Origin: Thiocapsa sp.
Lineage (GTDB): Bacteria > Pseudomonadota > Gammaproteobacteria > Chromatiales > Chromatiaceae
NCBI RefSeq assembly: GCF_018399035.1
Contig: NZ_CP073760.1
Location: forward strand, 5,208,501-5,272,500
Length of the DNA: 64,000 bases
Direction: 5' to 3'
Below are positions 34,297-44,312 of this stretch, piece after piece; position 1 is the first letter of the stretch, and each line of letters starts with the position of its first letter. Position numbers and translations under genes: made by a program. Under the pieces are notes generated by a model. It was given only the letters and a program-made list of their open reading frames with translations, was not told where the DNA came from and did no database searches.

Positions 34297-36465
34297 TTAC
34301 TCCGAACAGATTGTGCCGAGGTTCTGCCGGACGATCGCTGCATCGGCAGAGTCGGTCAGGCCATTCAAATCGAGATCGTACCAGCTCGACGTGCCGCGCG
34401 AGAGCCACCGAAGGACGCGATAGGCGACGAGATCCCGGATGTCGACGACGCCGTCGATGTTGCCGTCGCCGGAGCAGGGGGTTTGCGAGGACAGGATCGC
34501 GGCGAGTTGGTCCGACAAGGCGTCGTAGTTGGCCTGCTGCACCGAAGTGAATGGCTCCTCCAGCATTGCCTCTTCCGTGTCGAGTTTCGGAAAAGGCCTG
34601 GCTTCGTCGATCTCGTAGAGCTCATCGCTCTCGATGTCGACGCAGGCGTTGGTGGTCGGATCGTAATCCTTGGTGTTGTTTCGCACCAATTTGAACGCGT
34701 CGTTGCGGATGGCGACGCCGCTCTGCGGCAAGATGTTTACCGTGTCCTGCGGCGGGACTTGCTCGGTCAGCCACTGCTGGACCTCGCAGCAGTATGTGAA
34801 GCCTTCCGACGGAATCGGGACGCCATCCGAGAAGCCGTCGGCGCCCTGGCCGAACCAGACCCCGACGTTGTCCTCGCACACGCCCTTGGTGACCGGAATA
34901 TGCGAGCAGCTGTTGGCGAACTGGCAGGGCCCGTTCAGAGCGCCATCGGCTTGTAGGTTCAGCCCGATCTGGGTGAAATTCCACTGGCGGATACTGTCCT
35001 GCATCGGATTGACCAGGTACGGCAGCATAGGCATCGAATCGATCGTTCGCGGCACGCGCTCGTGGACGTCGATTCCCGCGATCTCGCCGAACAACTGATA
35101 GAGATCCGCGATGTTGGTCATGTGCGTGACCTCGCGACCAGGCTCCTCCACCAGGGGGCCGGCGACGATGAGCGGTGTCCATACCCCGGTCTGGTAAACG
35201 GTGCCCTTCGACCGGGCGCCGTCGAACGGCTGTTTCACCGTGTAGCCGAGCGACCCGTTGTCGTTGACGATGACCAGCATCGTATCGGTGTTCTCCGGAT
35301 CATATCGGAGCGCGCCATCGCGACGGCGGCGTTTGACGATCCCGGTCTCGAGCAGAAGGCGCCCGACCTCGGTGTCGAGCGCCTCGATCATCTGATTGCT
35401 CAGGATCGGAAAGGCACCGACAGCCGAGCAATCCAGTCCGTTGGTGTCGCGTGCGTCCGGCGCAAGCAGGTGCAATGGCGGTGCCTGTAACGGCGTGTGC
35501 ACCGTGGCGAAGCTGACGGTCGCCATCCACGGTCTGTCGCCGGCGCGCTGCTTGATCCACTCGATGGCGGCGTCGACCGGCACGCTGCCTCGGTAGGTGC
35601 GCGCGCGCACGTCCGTCAGGGGCAACCTCCGCACGACGCCGTGAGTCCGATTGATCACCAGCGGAGAGACGTAGTGCGCGCTCATCAGGTTGAAGTCGAT
35701 ATACGACGGAGGCGTTTGTCGACAGACTTCTTCCGGGTCGAAGATGCCGCCGCTATCCCTGCAGGCGCGACCGGGTGGATTTGGACCGGTCCCTGCCATG
35801 ACGCGGCAGCTCCCGTCGCCGGAGTAGCAAGCCCCCGCGTCGGCACCGCCATCCTGAGCACCCGGGACATAGCCGCAGGAATAGGTGCCTTGCGGGCCGA
35901 CGCCGCCGGCCGTCGTGTCGATCGACGAGGGGTCGCCGGTTTCGTCGAGCCAGCCGGAGAAGTAGTCCCAACCCAGCGATGCGGGCATCCTGTCGCCGAA
36001 CGGATTGTTGCCCTGCAGGCCGATATGGAACTTGCCGAATAGTGCGCTTTCGTAGTCGCGTTCCTTCAATAGCTTCGGCAGGGTCGTCTCCCACGGGGAG
36101 AGCATCGAATTCGCCAGGTCGTCGGGCCCGAGGGCGGCGTAGAGATTGGTGCGCAGGGGGAAGCGTCCGGTGAAAAAAACGCTTCGGCTCACGGAGCATG
36201 CAGGCATCGACCAGGTGTTTCGGAAATGAATGCCGGCGTCGGCGATTCGGTCGATATTCGGCATGGCGGGTGGCGTCAGTCCACCGTACCCGAAGCTCCG
36301 GAACTGGTCGATTCCGATATCGTCCAGGACGATAAAGAGGATGTCGGGCGGCTTCGACGTTCCATCGGCTCTGCCCGTTGCGTGCGCGGGTCCGAGTCCT
36401 CCCGCCAAGAGCGTCAGCGCGACGAAGAGCGAGGCGAGGCGTGGCTTGGCCGTATACTGGATCAT
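34297..36465 (-). CDS. Secreted sulfatase-family protein with dockerin-like C-terminus and altered maturation motif
   Basis: The 722-residue protein has a signal peptide and the alkaline-phosphatase/sulfatase fold: metal-binding DILFIVLDDIG (about residue 41-51), nucleophile region MPACSVSRSVFFTGRFPLRT (Cys90), LFGKFHIG, FATVHTPLQAPP and VIVNDNGSLGY. The usual maturation signature is C/S-x-P/A-x-R; here it is C-S-V-S-R, so conversion of Cys90 to formylglycine is uncertain. A long cysteine-containing insert (about residues 185-275) follows the first third. The last about 60 residues (GDGNIDGVVDIRDLVAYR ... DLDLNGLTDSADAAIVRQNLG) form two dockerin/EF-hand-like loops. GGAG lies 8 bp before the ATG at 36465. 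The substrate cannot be told. Confidence 0.85.
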   Translation of the reverse strand: MIQYTAKPRLASLFVALTLLAGGLGPAHATGRADGTSKPPDILFIVLDDIGIDQFRSFGYGGLTPPAMPNIDRIADAGIHFRNTWSMPACSVSRSVFFTGRFPLRTNLYAALGPDDLANSMLSPWETTLPKLLKERDYESALFGKFHIGLQGNNPFGDRMPASLGWDYFSGWLDETGDPSSIDTTAGGVGPQGTYSCGYVPGAQDGGADAGACYSGDGSCRVMAGTGPNPPGRACRDSGGIFDPEEVCRQTPPSYIDFNLMSAHYVSPLVINRTHGVVRRLPLTDVRARTYRGSVPVDAAIEWIKQRAGDRPWMATVSFATVHTPLQAPPLHLLAPDARDTNGLDCSAVGAFPILSNQMIEALDTEVGRLLLETGIVKRRRRDGALRYDPENTDTMLVIVNDNGSLGYTVKQPFDGARSKGTVYQTGVWTPLIVAGPLVEEPGREVTHMTNIADLYQLFGEIAGIDVHERVPRTIDSMPMLPYLVNPMQDSIRQWNFTQIGLNLQADGALNGPCQFANSCSHIPVTKGVCEDNVGVWFGQGADGFSDGVPIPSEGFTYCCEVQQWLTEQVPPQDTVNILPQSGVAIRNDAFKLVRNNTKDYDPTTNACVDIESDELYEIDEARPFPKLDTEEAMLEEPFTSVQQANYDALSDQLAAILSSQTPCSGDGNIDGVVDIRDLVAYRVLRWLSRGTSSWYDLDLNGLTDSADAAIVRQNLGTICSE

Positions 36466-36552
36466 CGTTGTTGCTCCGGGAGGCGAACCCGCATCGCACG
36501 CCGTCCGCATAGGCCGCCGACCCGTGCGGACGCTTGGCGGGGACGCAAACCT

Positions 36553-36742
36553 TAAACCGCGCCCAGCGCGGTACGCGATGTTCTTGGATGGGATCGGCCC
36601 GGCAGAATTGACGACCGTTGGAGCCGACGCGGTTTAAGAATTTAAAAAAATTAAATTTTAAACCGCGTCTCGCCAAGATCGAGGAAGTCTGCGACGCTGA
36701 ACACAAAATGAAAGTTACGCATTTCGCTCTGGACGCGGTTTA
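36553..36742. repeat. Composite dispersed repeat, copy 3
   Basis: Unit 36553-36636 (TAAACCGCGCCCAGCGCGG...GACGCGGTTTA), AT linker (36637-36658, TTTAAAAAAATTAAA), unit 36659-36742 (TAAACCGCGTCTCG...GGACGCGGTTTA). It is the same pair of interiors as copy 1 but with the whole composite reversed. It lies in the 524-bp gap between the divergent sulfatase and smc genes; I see nothing else recognisable in that gap (36743-36989). Confidence 0.9.
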
Positions 36743-36989
36743 AATAGCACAGATCCGGCTCGACCGCTAAGCTCATCGTCCGCCAGGGCTCGACCGCCTC
36801 GGGTCATGTCGTTCGTTGCCCGCTGCCTGAGATCCAGTGCCCGAGGTCGCTACGCGGAGGTCCGGCGCAGGCCTGCGGGCAGCGAAATCAAGTGATCGTG
36901 CCTCGTCGCCGGTCCGGAGACGGCGACACTGCACGGCGCTGTGTTCGGCCGGCTTGTTCCTCCGAGTCTCCTTCCGGTATGGTTCTTGG

Positions 36990-39900
36990 ATGCGTCTTGA
37001 AAAGATCCGACTTGCCGGCTTCAAATCCTTCGTGGATCCCACGACGGTGCTCTTTCCCGGCAATCTGGTCGGCGTGGTCGGTCCCAACGGTTGCGGCAAG
37101 TCCAACGTCATCGACGCGGTGCGCTGGGTTATGGGCGAGAGCTCCGCGAAGATGCTGCGCGGCGAGTCGATGGCCGACGTCATCTTCAACGGCAGCACCG
37201 GGCGCAAGCCGGTCGGGACGGCGAGCATCGAGCTGGTGTTCGACAATGCCGACGGCGGTGCGGGCGGCGCCTATGCCGCCTTCAATCAGATCTCGGTCAA
37301 GCGCCAGGTCTCGCGCGACGGTCAGTCGGCCTATTTCCTGAACGGGACGCGCTGCCGTCGGCGCGATATCCAGGATCTCTTTCTGGGCACGGGACTGGGT
37401 CCGCGCTCCTACGCCATCATCGAGCAGGGGATGATCTCGCGCATCATCGAGGCGCGGCCGGAGGATCTGCGGCTCTTTCTGGAGGAGGCCGCGGGGATCT
37501 CCAAGTACAAGGAGCGCCGCCGCGAGACCGAGAGCCGCATGCGCCAGACCCGCGAGAACCTGGATCGGCTCGACGATCTGCGCGACGAGATCAACAAACA
37601 GATCCAGCACCTGGAGCGCCAAGCCGCCTCCGCCGAGCGCTATACCCAGCTCAAGGCCGAGGAGCGGCGTCTGGATCTGGAGCTCAAGGCGTTGCGCTGG
37701 CAGGCGCTCGACGAGGAGATCCGCAACCGCGAGCAGCGTCTGGCCGAGACCGAGACCCGGACCGAAGCGGGGCTCGCGCAGCAGCGCCGGATCGAGGCCG
37801 ATATCGAGGCGCGGCGCGCCGACTATCAGAGCGCCTCGGAGACCTTCAACGGGGTGCAGGGCCGCTTCTACGCCGTCGGCTCCGAGATCGCGCGGGCCGA
37901 GCAGGCGATCCAGTTCGCCAACGAGGCGCGCGGGCGGCGCGAGGGTGAGCTGGTGCGCCTGGATCAGGAGATCGGCGAGGCCGAAGACCACTTGGAGCGC
38001 GACCAGGGTCGTCTTGCCGAGATCGACCGCAACCTCGCTCGCGACGAGCCCGAGCTGACGGACGCGGATCAAGCCTTGTCCGGCGTGCTCGAGCAGGTGA
38101 CCCTCGCCGAGGATCGGCTCGAGCAGTGGGAGCGCCTCTGGGACGACTTCAGCCGAGAGGCCGCCGGGCCGTCGGAGCAGGCGCAGGCGGAACGCGCCCG
38201 GATCAACGCCCTGGAGCAACGCAGCGACCGCGATCGGGACCGGCTGCGGCGCTTGGACGAGGATCTCGCACGCCTGCAGGGCCTGGAGCTCGAGGATCGG
38301 TTCCTGCAGCTCCTCGAGCGCGAGGGCCGATTGGAGGCCACGCTCGCGGACATGGATGAGCGTCACGAGACCTCCGGTGCCGACCTGGCCGAACGCGACG
38401 GGGCGATCGCGACGCTTGCCTCGCAGATCGATCGGGTCCGCACCCTGCTGCAGCAATCCCGGGGTCGGCTGGCCTCGCTCGCTGCCCTGCAGGACGAGGC
38501 CCTCGCCGACACGGACGCCGACGACGGTCGTGCCGACTGGCTGGCCGCCGCGGGACTCGCCGATGCCTCCCGTCTGATCGATCGGATCGAGGTCGACCCG
38601 GATTGGCAGCGTGCGGTCGAGGTCCTGCTCGGGGACGCGGTTCGCGCGGTCGGCATCCCGAATCTCGATGGTGCGCTCGCGGGCGGCGATCCGCCTCCGG
38701 GGTTGGTGCTCTTGGAGACGCGCGGCGATGCCGAGGGTCACGCAGAGCGTCAGGCCGAGGCCGCATCGGATTCGGACGGTGGATCGGCGACGCGGGCGAT
38801 TCTCGCGCATGTGCGCGCACCCTGGGCGCTCGACGGTCTGCTCGGTCGAGTCCGTACCGTCGATCGGCTTGCCGACGCCGTCGCGATGCGCGACGCCTTG
38901 GGCTTGGCCGAGCAATGGGTCACGCCCGAGGGTGCCCGTGTCGGTCGCGACTGGTTGAGCACGCCGCCGGTGCAGGCGCAAGGGGGCGTCATCGCGCGGG
39001 CGGAGGCGATCAAGGCGCTCGGGGCGGAGATTGCGGACCATCAGGCCCGCGAGTCCGAGCTCTGCGCCGAGCAGGAGCGTGTGCGCACGGCCCGGACACT
39101 GGCTCACGAGGAGCGCGCCGACGCCGGTCGACAACTGACGGCCTTGGGGCGCGAGCTTTCGCAGCTCAAGGCCGAGCTCGCAAGCCTTCGCGCCAAACGC
39201 GAGCACCGACAGGATCGGCTCCAGGCGCTGGGCGCCGAGCGCGACGAGCTGCAGGAGCAGATGGCCGATGCCTTGGAGGAGATGGAAGAGGCGCGCGAGC
39301 GTCTGCACGAGCAGCTGTCCTTGGTCGAGACCCTGGCGGAACGACGCGAGGCGATGCAGGCCGAGCGCGAGGTGCTGCGCACCGGGCTTGCCGCGGCACG
39401 CGACGAGGAGCGAGGTTGCCGGGAGCGGACTCAAGGATTGCGCGTCAGCGTCGAGTCGAACCGCGCCGCGCGCGCGGCCACCCAACAGAGTCTCGCGCGC
39501 ATCCAGGAGCGCCGATCGATGCTGCACGAGCGCCGCGCCGAGCTGTTGGATGCGCTCGAGGAGGGTGTCGAACCCTTGGCCGAGCAGCGGGCGCGGCTCG
39601 ACGAGCAGCTGGTGCTGCGGGTGGATGTCGAGCAGGCGTTGGCCGCGGCACGCAATCGGCTCGAGGCCCTGGATGCGCAGGTGCGCGAGCTGGAGCAGGC
39701 GCGCCAACGCCTGGAGCAGGAGAGCCGGCTCGGTCGCGGCGAGCTCGATCGGCAGCGTTTGGAGCACCAGGAGCGCCTGGTCCGTCGTCAGACCCTCGCC
39801 GAGCAGATCGCCGAGGCCGGGCAGACGCCGCTCGACGTCCTGGCCGCGATAGACCCCGCGGCGAACGAATCGCAGTGGCAGGATGCGCTCGCCAAGACCG

Positions 39901-40535
39901 GGGCACGTCTGCAGCGGCTCGGTCCGGTCAACCTGGCCGCGGTGGACGAATTCAGGCAGCAGGCCGAGCGCAAGGTCTATCTGGACGCCCAGCACGAGGA
40001 CATCAGTCGCTCGCTCGAGACCTTGGAGCAGGCGATCCGCAAGATCGATCGCGAGACGCGCAGCCGGTTCCGCGAGACCTACGATCAGGTCAATCAGGGG
40101 TTTCAGCTTCTATTCCCGCGTCTCTTCGGCGGCGGTCACGCGAGCTTGGATCTCACCGACGAGGACCTGCTGGAAACCGGCGTCACCGTCATGGCGCGAC
40201 CGCCCGGCAAGCGCAACTCGAGCATCCATCTGCTCTCGGGCGGGGAGAAGGCGCTTACCGCGGTGGCCTTGGTCTTCGCCATCTTCGAGCTCAATCCGGC
40301 GCCCTTCTGCATGCTCGACGAGGTCGACGCGCCGCTCGACGACGCCAACGTCGGGCGTTTCTGCGAGCTGGTGCGCTCCATGTCCGATCGCGTCCAGTTC
40401 GTCTTCATCAGCCACAACAAGGTCACGATGGAGATCGCCGATCATCTGCTCGGCGTGACCATGCACGAGCCCGGCGTCTCGCGGCTCGTTTCGGTGGATG
40501 TCGACGAGGCGGTTCGGCTTGCGGCCGTCTCCTGA
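36990..40535 (+). CDS. smc: Chromosome segregation ATPase SMC
   Basis: The 1181-residue structural-maintenance-of-chromosomes protein condenses and organises DNA with ScpAB. It has Walker A GPNGCGKSNVIDAVRWVMGE (about residue 31-50), long coiled coils, a hinge (about 530-680) and the C-terminal head with signature LLSGGEKALTAVALVFAIF and Walker B CMLDEVDAPLDD. MRLEKIRLAGFKSFVDPTTV fixes the start at 36990; upstream in-frame codons are Arg-rich and without family match. It presumably heads a transcription unit with zipA and ligA. Confidence 0.97.
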   Translation: MRLEKIRLAGFKSFVDPTTVLFPGNLVGVVGPNGCGKSNVIDAVRWVMGESSAKMLRGESMADVIFNGSTGRKPVGTASIELVFDNADGGAGGAYAAFNQISVKRQVSRDGQSAYFLNGTRCRRRDIQDLFLGTGLGPRSYAIIEQGMISRIIEARPEDLRLFLEEAAGISKYKERRRETESRMRQTRENLDRLDDLRDEINKQIQHLERQAASAERYTQLKAEERRLDLELKALRWQALDEEIRNREQRLAETETRTEAGLAQQRRIEADIEARRADYQSASETFNGVQGRFYAVGSEIARAEQAIQFANEARGRREGELVRLDQEIGEAEDHLERDQGRLAEIDRNLARDEPELTDADQALSGVLEQVTLAEDRLEQWERLWDDFSREAAGPSEQAQAERARINALEQRSDRDRDRLRRLDEDLARLQGLELEDRFLQLLEREGRLEATLADMDERHETSGADLAERDGAIATLASQIDRVRTLLQQSRGRLASLAALQDEALADTDADDGRADWLAAAGLADASRLIDRIEVDPDWQRAVEVLLGDAVRAVGIPNLDGALAGGDPPPGLVLLETRGDAEGHAERQAEAASDSDGGSATRAILAHVRAPWALDGLLGRVRTVDRLADAVAMRDALGLAEQWVTPEGARVGRDWLSTPPVQAQGGVIARAEAIKALGAEIADHQARESELCAEQERVRTARTLAHEERADAGRQLTALGRELSQLKAELASLRAKREHRQDRLQALGAERDELQEQMADALEEMEEARERLHEQLSLVETLAERREAMQAEREVLRTGLAAARDEERGCRERTQGLRVSVESNRAARAATQQSLARIQERRSMLHERRAELLDALEEGVEPLAEQRARLDEQLVLRVDVEQALAAARNRLEALDAQVRELEQARQRLEQESRLGRGELDRQRLEHQERLVRRQTLAEQIAEAGQTPLDVLAAIDPAANESQWQDALAKTGARLQRLGPVNLAAVDEFRQQAERKVYLDAQHEDISRSLETLEQAIRKIDRETRSRFRETYDQVNQGFQLLFPRLFGGGHASLDLTDEDLLETGVTVMARPPGKRNSSIHLLSGGEKALTAVALVFAIFELNPAPFCMLDEVDAPLDDANVGRFCELVRSMSDRVQFVFISHNKVTMEIADHLLGVTMHEPGVSRLVSVDVDEAVRLAAVS

Positions 40536-40636
40536 GCGCGCGAACGGGTGTTGCCCCGGGTACAAATTCAGTTTCGGGGCGCCGACGCCCTCGTGTGTCA
40601 AACCCGTCCGCGCGGGGATACAGGTGGCTCGCGCAT

Positions 40637-40645
40637 TGATATACT
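40637..40645 (+). promoter_or_regulatory. Candidate extended -10 promoter for zipA-ligA
   Basis: TGATATACT matches an extended -10 (TGnTATAAT) and lies 39 bp before the zipA ATG, in the 149-bp gap after smc. No good -35 is seen, as is common for extended -10 promoters. Confidence 0.4.
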
Positions 40646-40684
40646 CCCCCCAAGTCCTGGCCGTAGACCGACAGCAACGCTTGA

Positions 40685-41437
40685 ATGGACGCCAATACCA
40701 TCCGCCTCATCCTGATCGTCGTGGGAGCCCTGCTCGTCCTCGCCCTCTTCCTATGGGAGCGCAGCCGTCGTGACGGGGACGCGGACGATGACGATGACTA
40801 CGAGGAGGCCGACGCACCCTACGGTCTTTCGTCCGGCAAGCGCGAGCCGCGTCTCGGGCGCGGCGTCGACGAGGCGCGCGGGAACGACCCCGATCAGGCG
40901 CGGCCCGGCCGATCGCCCGCCACGCCGTCGCGCCGTCTCGACCCCGAGTCGGAGGCCGAGTCCGATCCGGACGAGGCGCTGGATGCGGACATGCCGGCGG
41001 ACATGGAGCCGCTGTTGATTCAACTCAGCGTCAGCGCGCGCCGCGAGCCCTTCGCCGGTCCGGAGTTGATGGATGCCGCCGACATCTGCGGTCTGCGTCC
41101 CGGCCGGATGGACATCTTCCACTGTCTGGACGAGTTCGATCACGACACGCGGATCTATTTCAGCATGGCCAATATGGTCAAGCCGGGGACCTTCCCCTTC
41201 GAGGGCATGGAAGACTTCTCGACTCCGGGCCTGATGCTCTTCGCCCAGCTCGACGGTCGCCCGGAGGACATCACCATCCTCGAAGAGCTGATCGCCACGG
41301 CCCGCAAGCTCGCCAGCGAGCTCGATGGCGAGGTGCTCGACGAGACACGCCGTCCGCTGACGGTGAGGAAGGAAGAGGACCTACGCCAGGCCGTGCTCGA
41401 CAACGAGCGCCGATGGGCACGCACGGCGGAGCGTTGA
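40685..41437 (+). CDS. zipA: Cell division protein ZipA
   Basis: A bitopic membrane protein that ties FtsZ to the membrane. Of 250 residues, one N-terminal membrane helix (IRLILIVVGALLVLALFLWE) is followed by an acidic and proline-containing linker (about 35-105) and the C-terminal FtsZ-binding domain (PLLIQLSVSARREPFAGPELMDAADICGL, IYFSMANMVKPGTF, PGLMLFAQLDG). The order smc-zipA-ligA is a known gammaproteobacterial arrangement. Its end overlaps the ligA start by 25 bp. Confidence 0.94.
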   Translation: MDANTIRLILIVVGALLVLALFLWERSRRDGDADDDDDYEEADAPYGLSSGKREPRLGRGVDEARGNDPDQARPGRSPATPSRRLDPESEAESDPDEALDADMPADMEPLLIQLSVSARREPFAGPELMDAADICGLRPGRMDIFHCLDEFDHDTRIYFSMANMVKPGTFPFEGMEDFSTPGLMLFAQLDGRPEDITILEELIATARKLASELDGEVLDETRRPLTVRKEEDLRQAVLDNERRWARTAER

Positions 41438-43683
41438 TCGGTGCGGAAGGTGTCCGCGAGCGTGCCGAATGGCTGCGCACTGAGATCGCCCGCCACAATT
41501 ACCGCTATTACGTCCTCGATGATCCGGAGATCCCGGACGCCGAATACGATCGTCTCTTCGCCGAGCTTCAGGTCCTCGAGGCCGCCAACCCGGATCTGAA
41601 GACGCCGGATTCGCCGACCCAGCGGGTCGGCGCCGCACCGCTCTCCGCCTTCGCTCAGGTCCGCCACCGTCTGCCCATGATCTCGCTTGCCAACGCCATG
41701 AGCGACGGCGAGCTGGCCGACTTTGATCGTCGCAACGCCGCCGCCTTACCGGATACCGATCCGATCCTCTACACCGCCGAGCCCAAACTTGACGGGCTGG
41801 CCATGAGCATCCGCTACGAAGGGGGTCTGCTGGTGCAGGCCGCGACCCGCGGCGACGGCTCCACCGGCGAGGATGTCACCGCGAACGTACGCACCGTCAA
41901 GAGCGTGCCGCTGCGCCTCGTCGGGGAGGCTTGGCCCGCCGTGCTCGAGGTGCGCGGCGAGGTCTACATGACCCGCGATGGGTTCGCGCGGCTCAACCGG
42001 GATGCCGCGGAGCGGGGCGAGCGCGTCTTCGCCAATCCACGCAATGCGGCGGCGGGGAGCCTGCGCCAGCTCGATCCCCGCATCACCGCCACGCGTCCCT
42101 TACGCTTCTGCTGCTACGGATGGGGCGAGCTTTCGATCGACCCCGCCGAGAGTCAGTTCGCGATGCTGCAACGCCTCGCCGGCTGGGGGATCCCCATTTC
42201 GAGGGAGCTGCGGCAGGTCGAGGGGCTGGACGGCTGTCGGGCCTATTTCGACGACCTGGGTCGCCGCCGCGCCGTGCTGCCCTTCGAGATCGACGGCGTG
42301 GTCTTCAAGGTCGACCGGATTGCCGATCAGATCGGTCTGGGTACGACCGCCCGACATCCTAAATGGGCCATCGCACGCAAGTTCCCCGCTCAAGAGGAGC
42401 TGACGATCGTCGAGGCGGTCGAGTTCCAGGTCGGGCGTACCGGCGCCGTCACCCCTGTCGCGCGGCTGCGGCCGGTGCAGGTCGGCGGCGTCACCGTCGC
42501 CAACGCCACCTTGCATAATATGGACGAGGTGATCCGTAAGGATGTCCGGGCCGGCGATACCGTCGTCATCCGACGTGCGGGCGACGTGATTCCCGAGGTG
42601 GTGAGCGTCCTGGTCGATCGTCGGCCGCCGGGTGCGGTGCCGGTCGAGATGCCGGCCCAGTGTCCCGTGTGCGGATCCGACGTGCTGCGCCCGCCGGGCG
42701 AGGTGGTGGCACGCTGTACCGGTGGCCTCTATTGTCCCGCGCAGCGCAAGCAGGCGATCCGGCATTTCGCCTCGCGTCGTGCCATGGATATCGAGGGTCT
42801 CGGCGAGCGGCTGATCGAGCAGCTCGTCGATCTGGGGTTGGTTCGCGAGCCTGCCGATCTGTATCGGCTCACCGCGGAGCAGCTCGTCGGCCTCGAGCGC
42901 ATGGGCGAGAAGTCCGCGGCCAACCTGATCGACGCCCTGGAGCGCAGCAAAGCCACGCGCTTTGCGCGCTTTATCTTCGCACTCGGGATTCCGGATGTCG
43001 GCGAGACGACCGCGCAGGTGTTGGCCGAGCGGTTCAGCGGGATCGCCGAGCTCGCGCGGACGCGTGAAGCGGATTTCCTCCGCGACCGGGGCGTGAAGGG
43101 TGTCGGTCGTGACACCGCGACCGTGCTGCATCGCTTCCTGATCGAGCATCCGCAGATCGAGGCGCAGGGCGACCTTGCATACTGGCTGGCTGGGCTCAAG
43201 CTTCCCGGTCTGACCCCTGCGCGTGCGCAGGCATTGGCGGGGCGCTTCGAGGATCTCGCCGCACTTCGCGCGGCCGAGCTTGAAGATCTCTACTACAACA
43301 GCACGCGGCTGGTTGAAGGGGTCGGCCCCGTGATCGCGGCGGAGATTGCGGGCTTCTTCGCTCAAGGGCACAATCGCGAGGCGATCGAGCGGTTGCTCGA
43401 GGCCGGGATCCACTGGCCCGACTTACCTGCTCCTGCGCAGACCTCGCATGCGCTGCCCCTCGCGGGCAAGACGATCGTGATCACCGGCACACTCAGCCGG
43501 CCGCGCGAGGAGATTGCCGCCCGGTTGCAGGACGCCGGTGCGAAGGTGACAAACAGCGTCTCGAAGAAGACGGATTATCTGATTGCGGGCGAGGCGGCGG
43601 GCTCGAAGCTCGAGAAGGCGCAATCACTCGGCGTTGCGATTCTCGACGAGGCCATGTTGAGCGCATTGCTCGATCGCCCCTGA
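41413..43683 (+). CDS. ligA: NAD-dependent DNA ligase LigA
   Basis: Seals nicks during replication and repair using NAD+. The protein has 756 residues, somewhat longer than the usual ~670. Domain Ia HNYRYYVLDDPEIPDAEYDRLF, adenylation motif EPKLDG (Lys125), OB fold, zinc finger (CPVCGSDV...CTGGLYC), HhH region and C-terminal BRCT domain (LAGKTIVITGTLSRPREEIAARLQDAGAKVTNSVSKKTDYLIAGEAAGSK). The ATG at 41413 lies inside the zipA end; a TTG at 41434 is a possible later start. Confidence 0.97.
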   Translation: MGTHGGALIGAEGVRERAEWLRTEIARHNYRYYVLDDPEIPDAEYDRLFAELQVLEAANPDLKTPDSPTQRVGAAPLSAFAQVRHRLPMISLANAMSDGELADFDRRNAAALPDTDPILYTAEPKLDGLAMSIRYEGGLLVQAATRGDGSTGEDVTANVRTVKSVPLRLVGEAWPAVLEVRGEVYMTRDGFARLNRDAAERGERVFANPRNAAAGSLRQLDPRITATRPLRFCCYGWGELSIDPAESQFAMLQRLAGWGIPISRELRQVEGLDGCRAYFDDLGRRRAVLPFEIDGVVFKVDRIADQIGLGTTARHPKWAIARKFPAQEELTIVEAVEFQVGRTGAVTPVARLRPVQVGGVTVANATLHNMDEVIRKDVRAGDTVVIRRAGDVIPEVVSVLVDRRPPGAVPVEMPAQCPVCGSDVLRPPGEVVARCTGGLYCPAQRKQAIRHFASRRAMDIEGLGERLIEQLVDLGLVREPADLYRLTAEQLVGLERMGEKSAANLIDALERSKATRFARFIFALGIPDVGETTAQVLAERFSGIAELARTREADFLRDRGVKGVGRDTATVLHRFLIEHPQIEAQGDLAYWLAGLKLPGLTPARAQALAGRFEDLAALRAAELEDLYYNSTRLVEGVGPVIAAEIAGFFAQGHNREAIERLLEAGIHWPDLPAPAQTSHALPLAGKTIVITGTLSRPREEIAARLQDAGAKVTNSVSKKTDYLIAGEAAGSKLEKAQSLGVAILDEAMLSALLDRP

Positions 43684-43758
43684 TCCAAGCGACGTCCGAT
43701 CGATGTCTGCGCGATGCCGTATTCTTCCGGCATCGCCCCAATAGTGCTGATTCAAACT

Positions 43759-43951
43759 TAACCGCGTCCAGAGCGAGATACTGAATTTTCGAGTGAGCTC
43801 GATGTTTGGGTGTATCCACGGCCTTTAGCGGGAACGCGGTTTAAAATATTATATTTTTTATTATCTTAAACCGCGCCGGCTCCAGCGGCTGTCAAGTCTG
43901 CCGGGGCCGATCCCATCCATAAACATCGCATACCGCGCTGGGCGCGGTTTA
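43759..43951. repeat. Composite dispersed repeat, copy 4
   Basis: Unit 43759-43843 (TTAACCGCGTCCAGAGCGAG...GAACGCGGTTTA; one A missing in the left end), AT linker (43844-43866, ATATTATATTTTTTATTAT), unit 43867-43951 (TAAACCGCGCCGGCTCC...GGGCGCGGTTTA). It has the same order and orientation as copy 1. Two further AACCGCGTC fragments occur just after it (43966, 44002). It fills most of the 352-bp gap between ligA and the next gene; no other feature is seen there. Confidence 0.9.
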
Positions 43952-44035
43952 AGAGCGGTCGTCAGAACCGCGTCGACAGCGATCGCCTGCTTCCCGCGAT
44001 CGAACCGCGTCTCTCCAGACTCTACGGGCCCTTCA

Positions 44036-44308
44036 ATGCATGAATTAAGCAAAGAGCAACAGATCCTGATCGCGATGCGCAAGACGTTGACGGCAATCAT
44101 CCGCGACGTCACCCCGCCGCCCGGGATGCGTCATCCGCTGTCGGAGCCGACCATCGAGGATGTGCGTCAGTGCCTTGGGCTGATCGCCGCGCGCGAGAAG
44201 GAGCTGGCGGACGCGCAGGGTCGCGGCGGCGAGCGCCCCTACTATGTCGACGAGCCCCCGGATGCCCGGGTCGTGCCGATTGCCGGCATCAAAAAGCGCA
44301 AGGAGTGA
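44036..44308 (+). CDS. Small conserved hypothetical protein
   Basis: Ninety residues: MHELSKEQQILIAMRKTLTAIIRDVTPPPGMRHPLSEPTIEDVRQCLGLIAAREKELADAQ and a basic tail (GIKKRKE). Predicted mostly helical, cytoplasmic, no signal or membrane helix. No family is recognised. The next gene's ribosome site (AAGGAG) is inside its last codons, so the two are translationally close. Confidence 0.7.
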   Translation: MHELSKEQQILIAMRKTLTAIIRDVTPPPGMRHPLSEPTIEDVRQCLGLIAAREKELADAQGRGGERPYYVDEPPDARVVPIAGIKKRKE

Positions 44309-44312
44309 TGCC

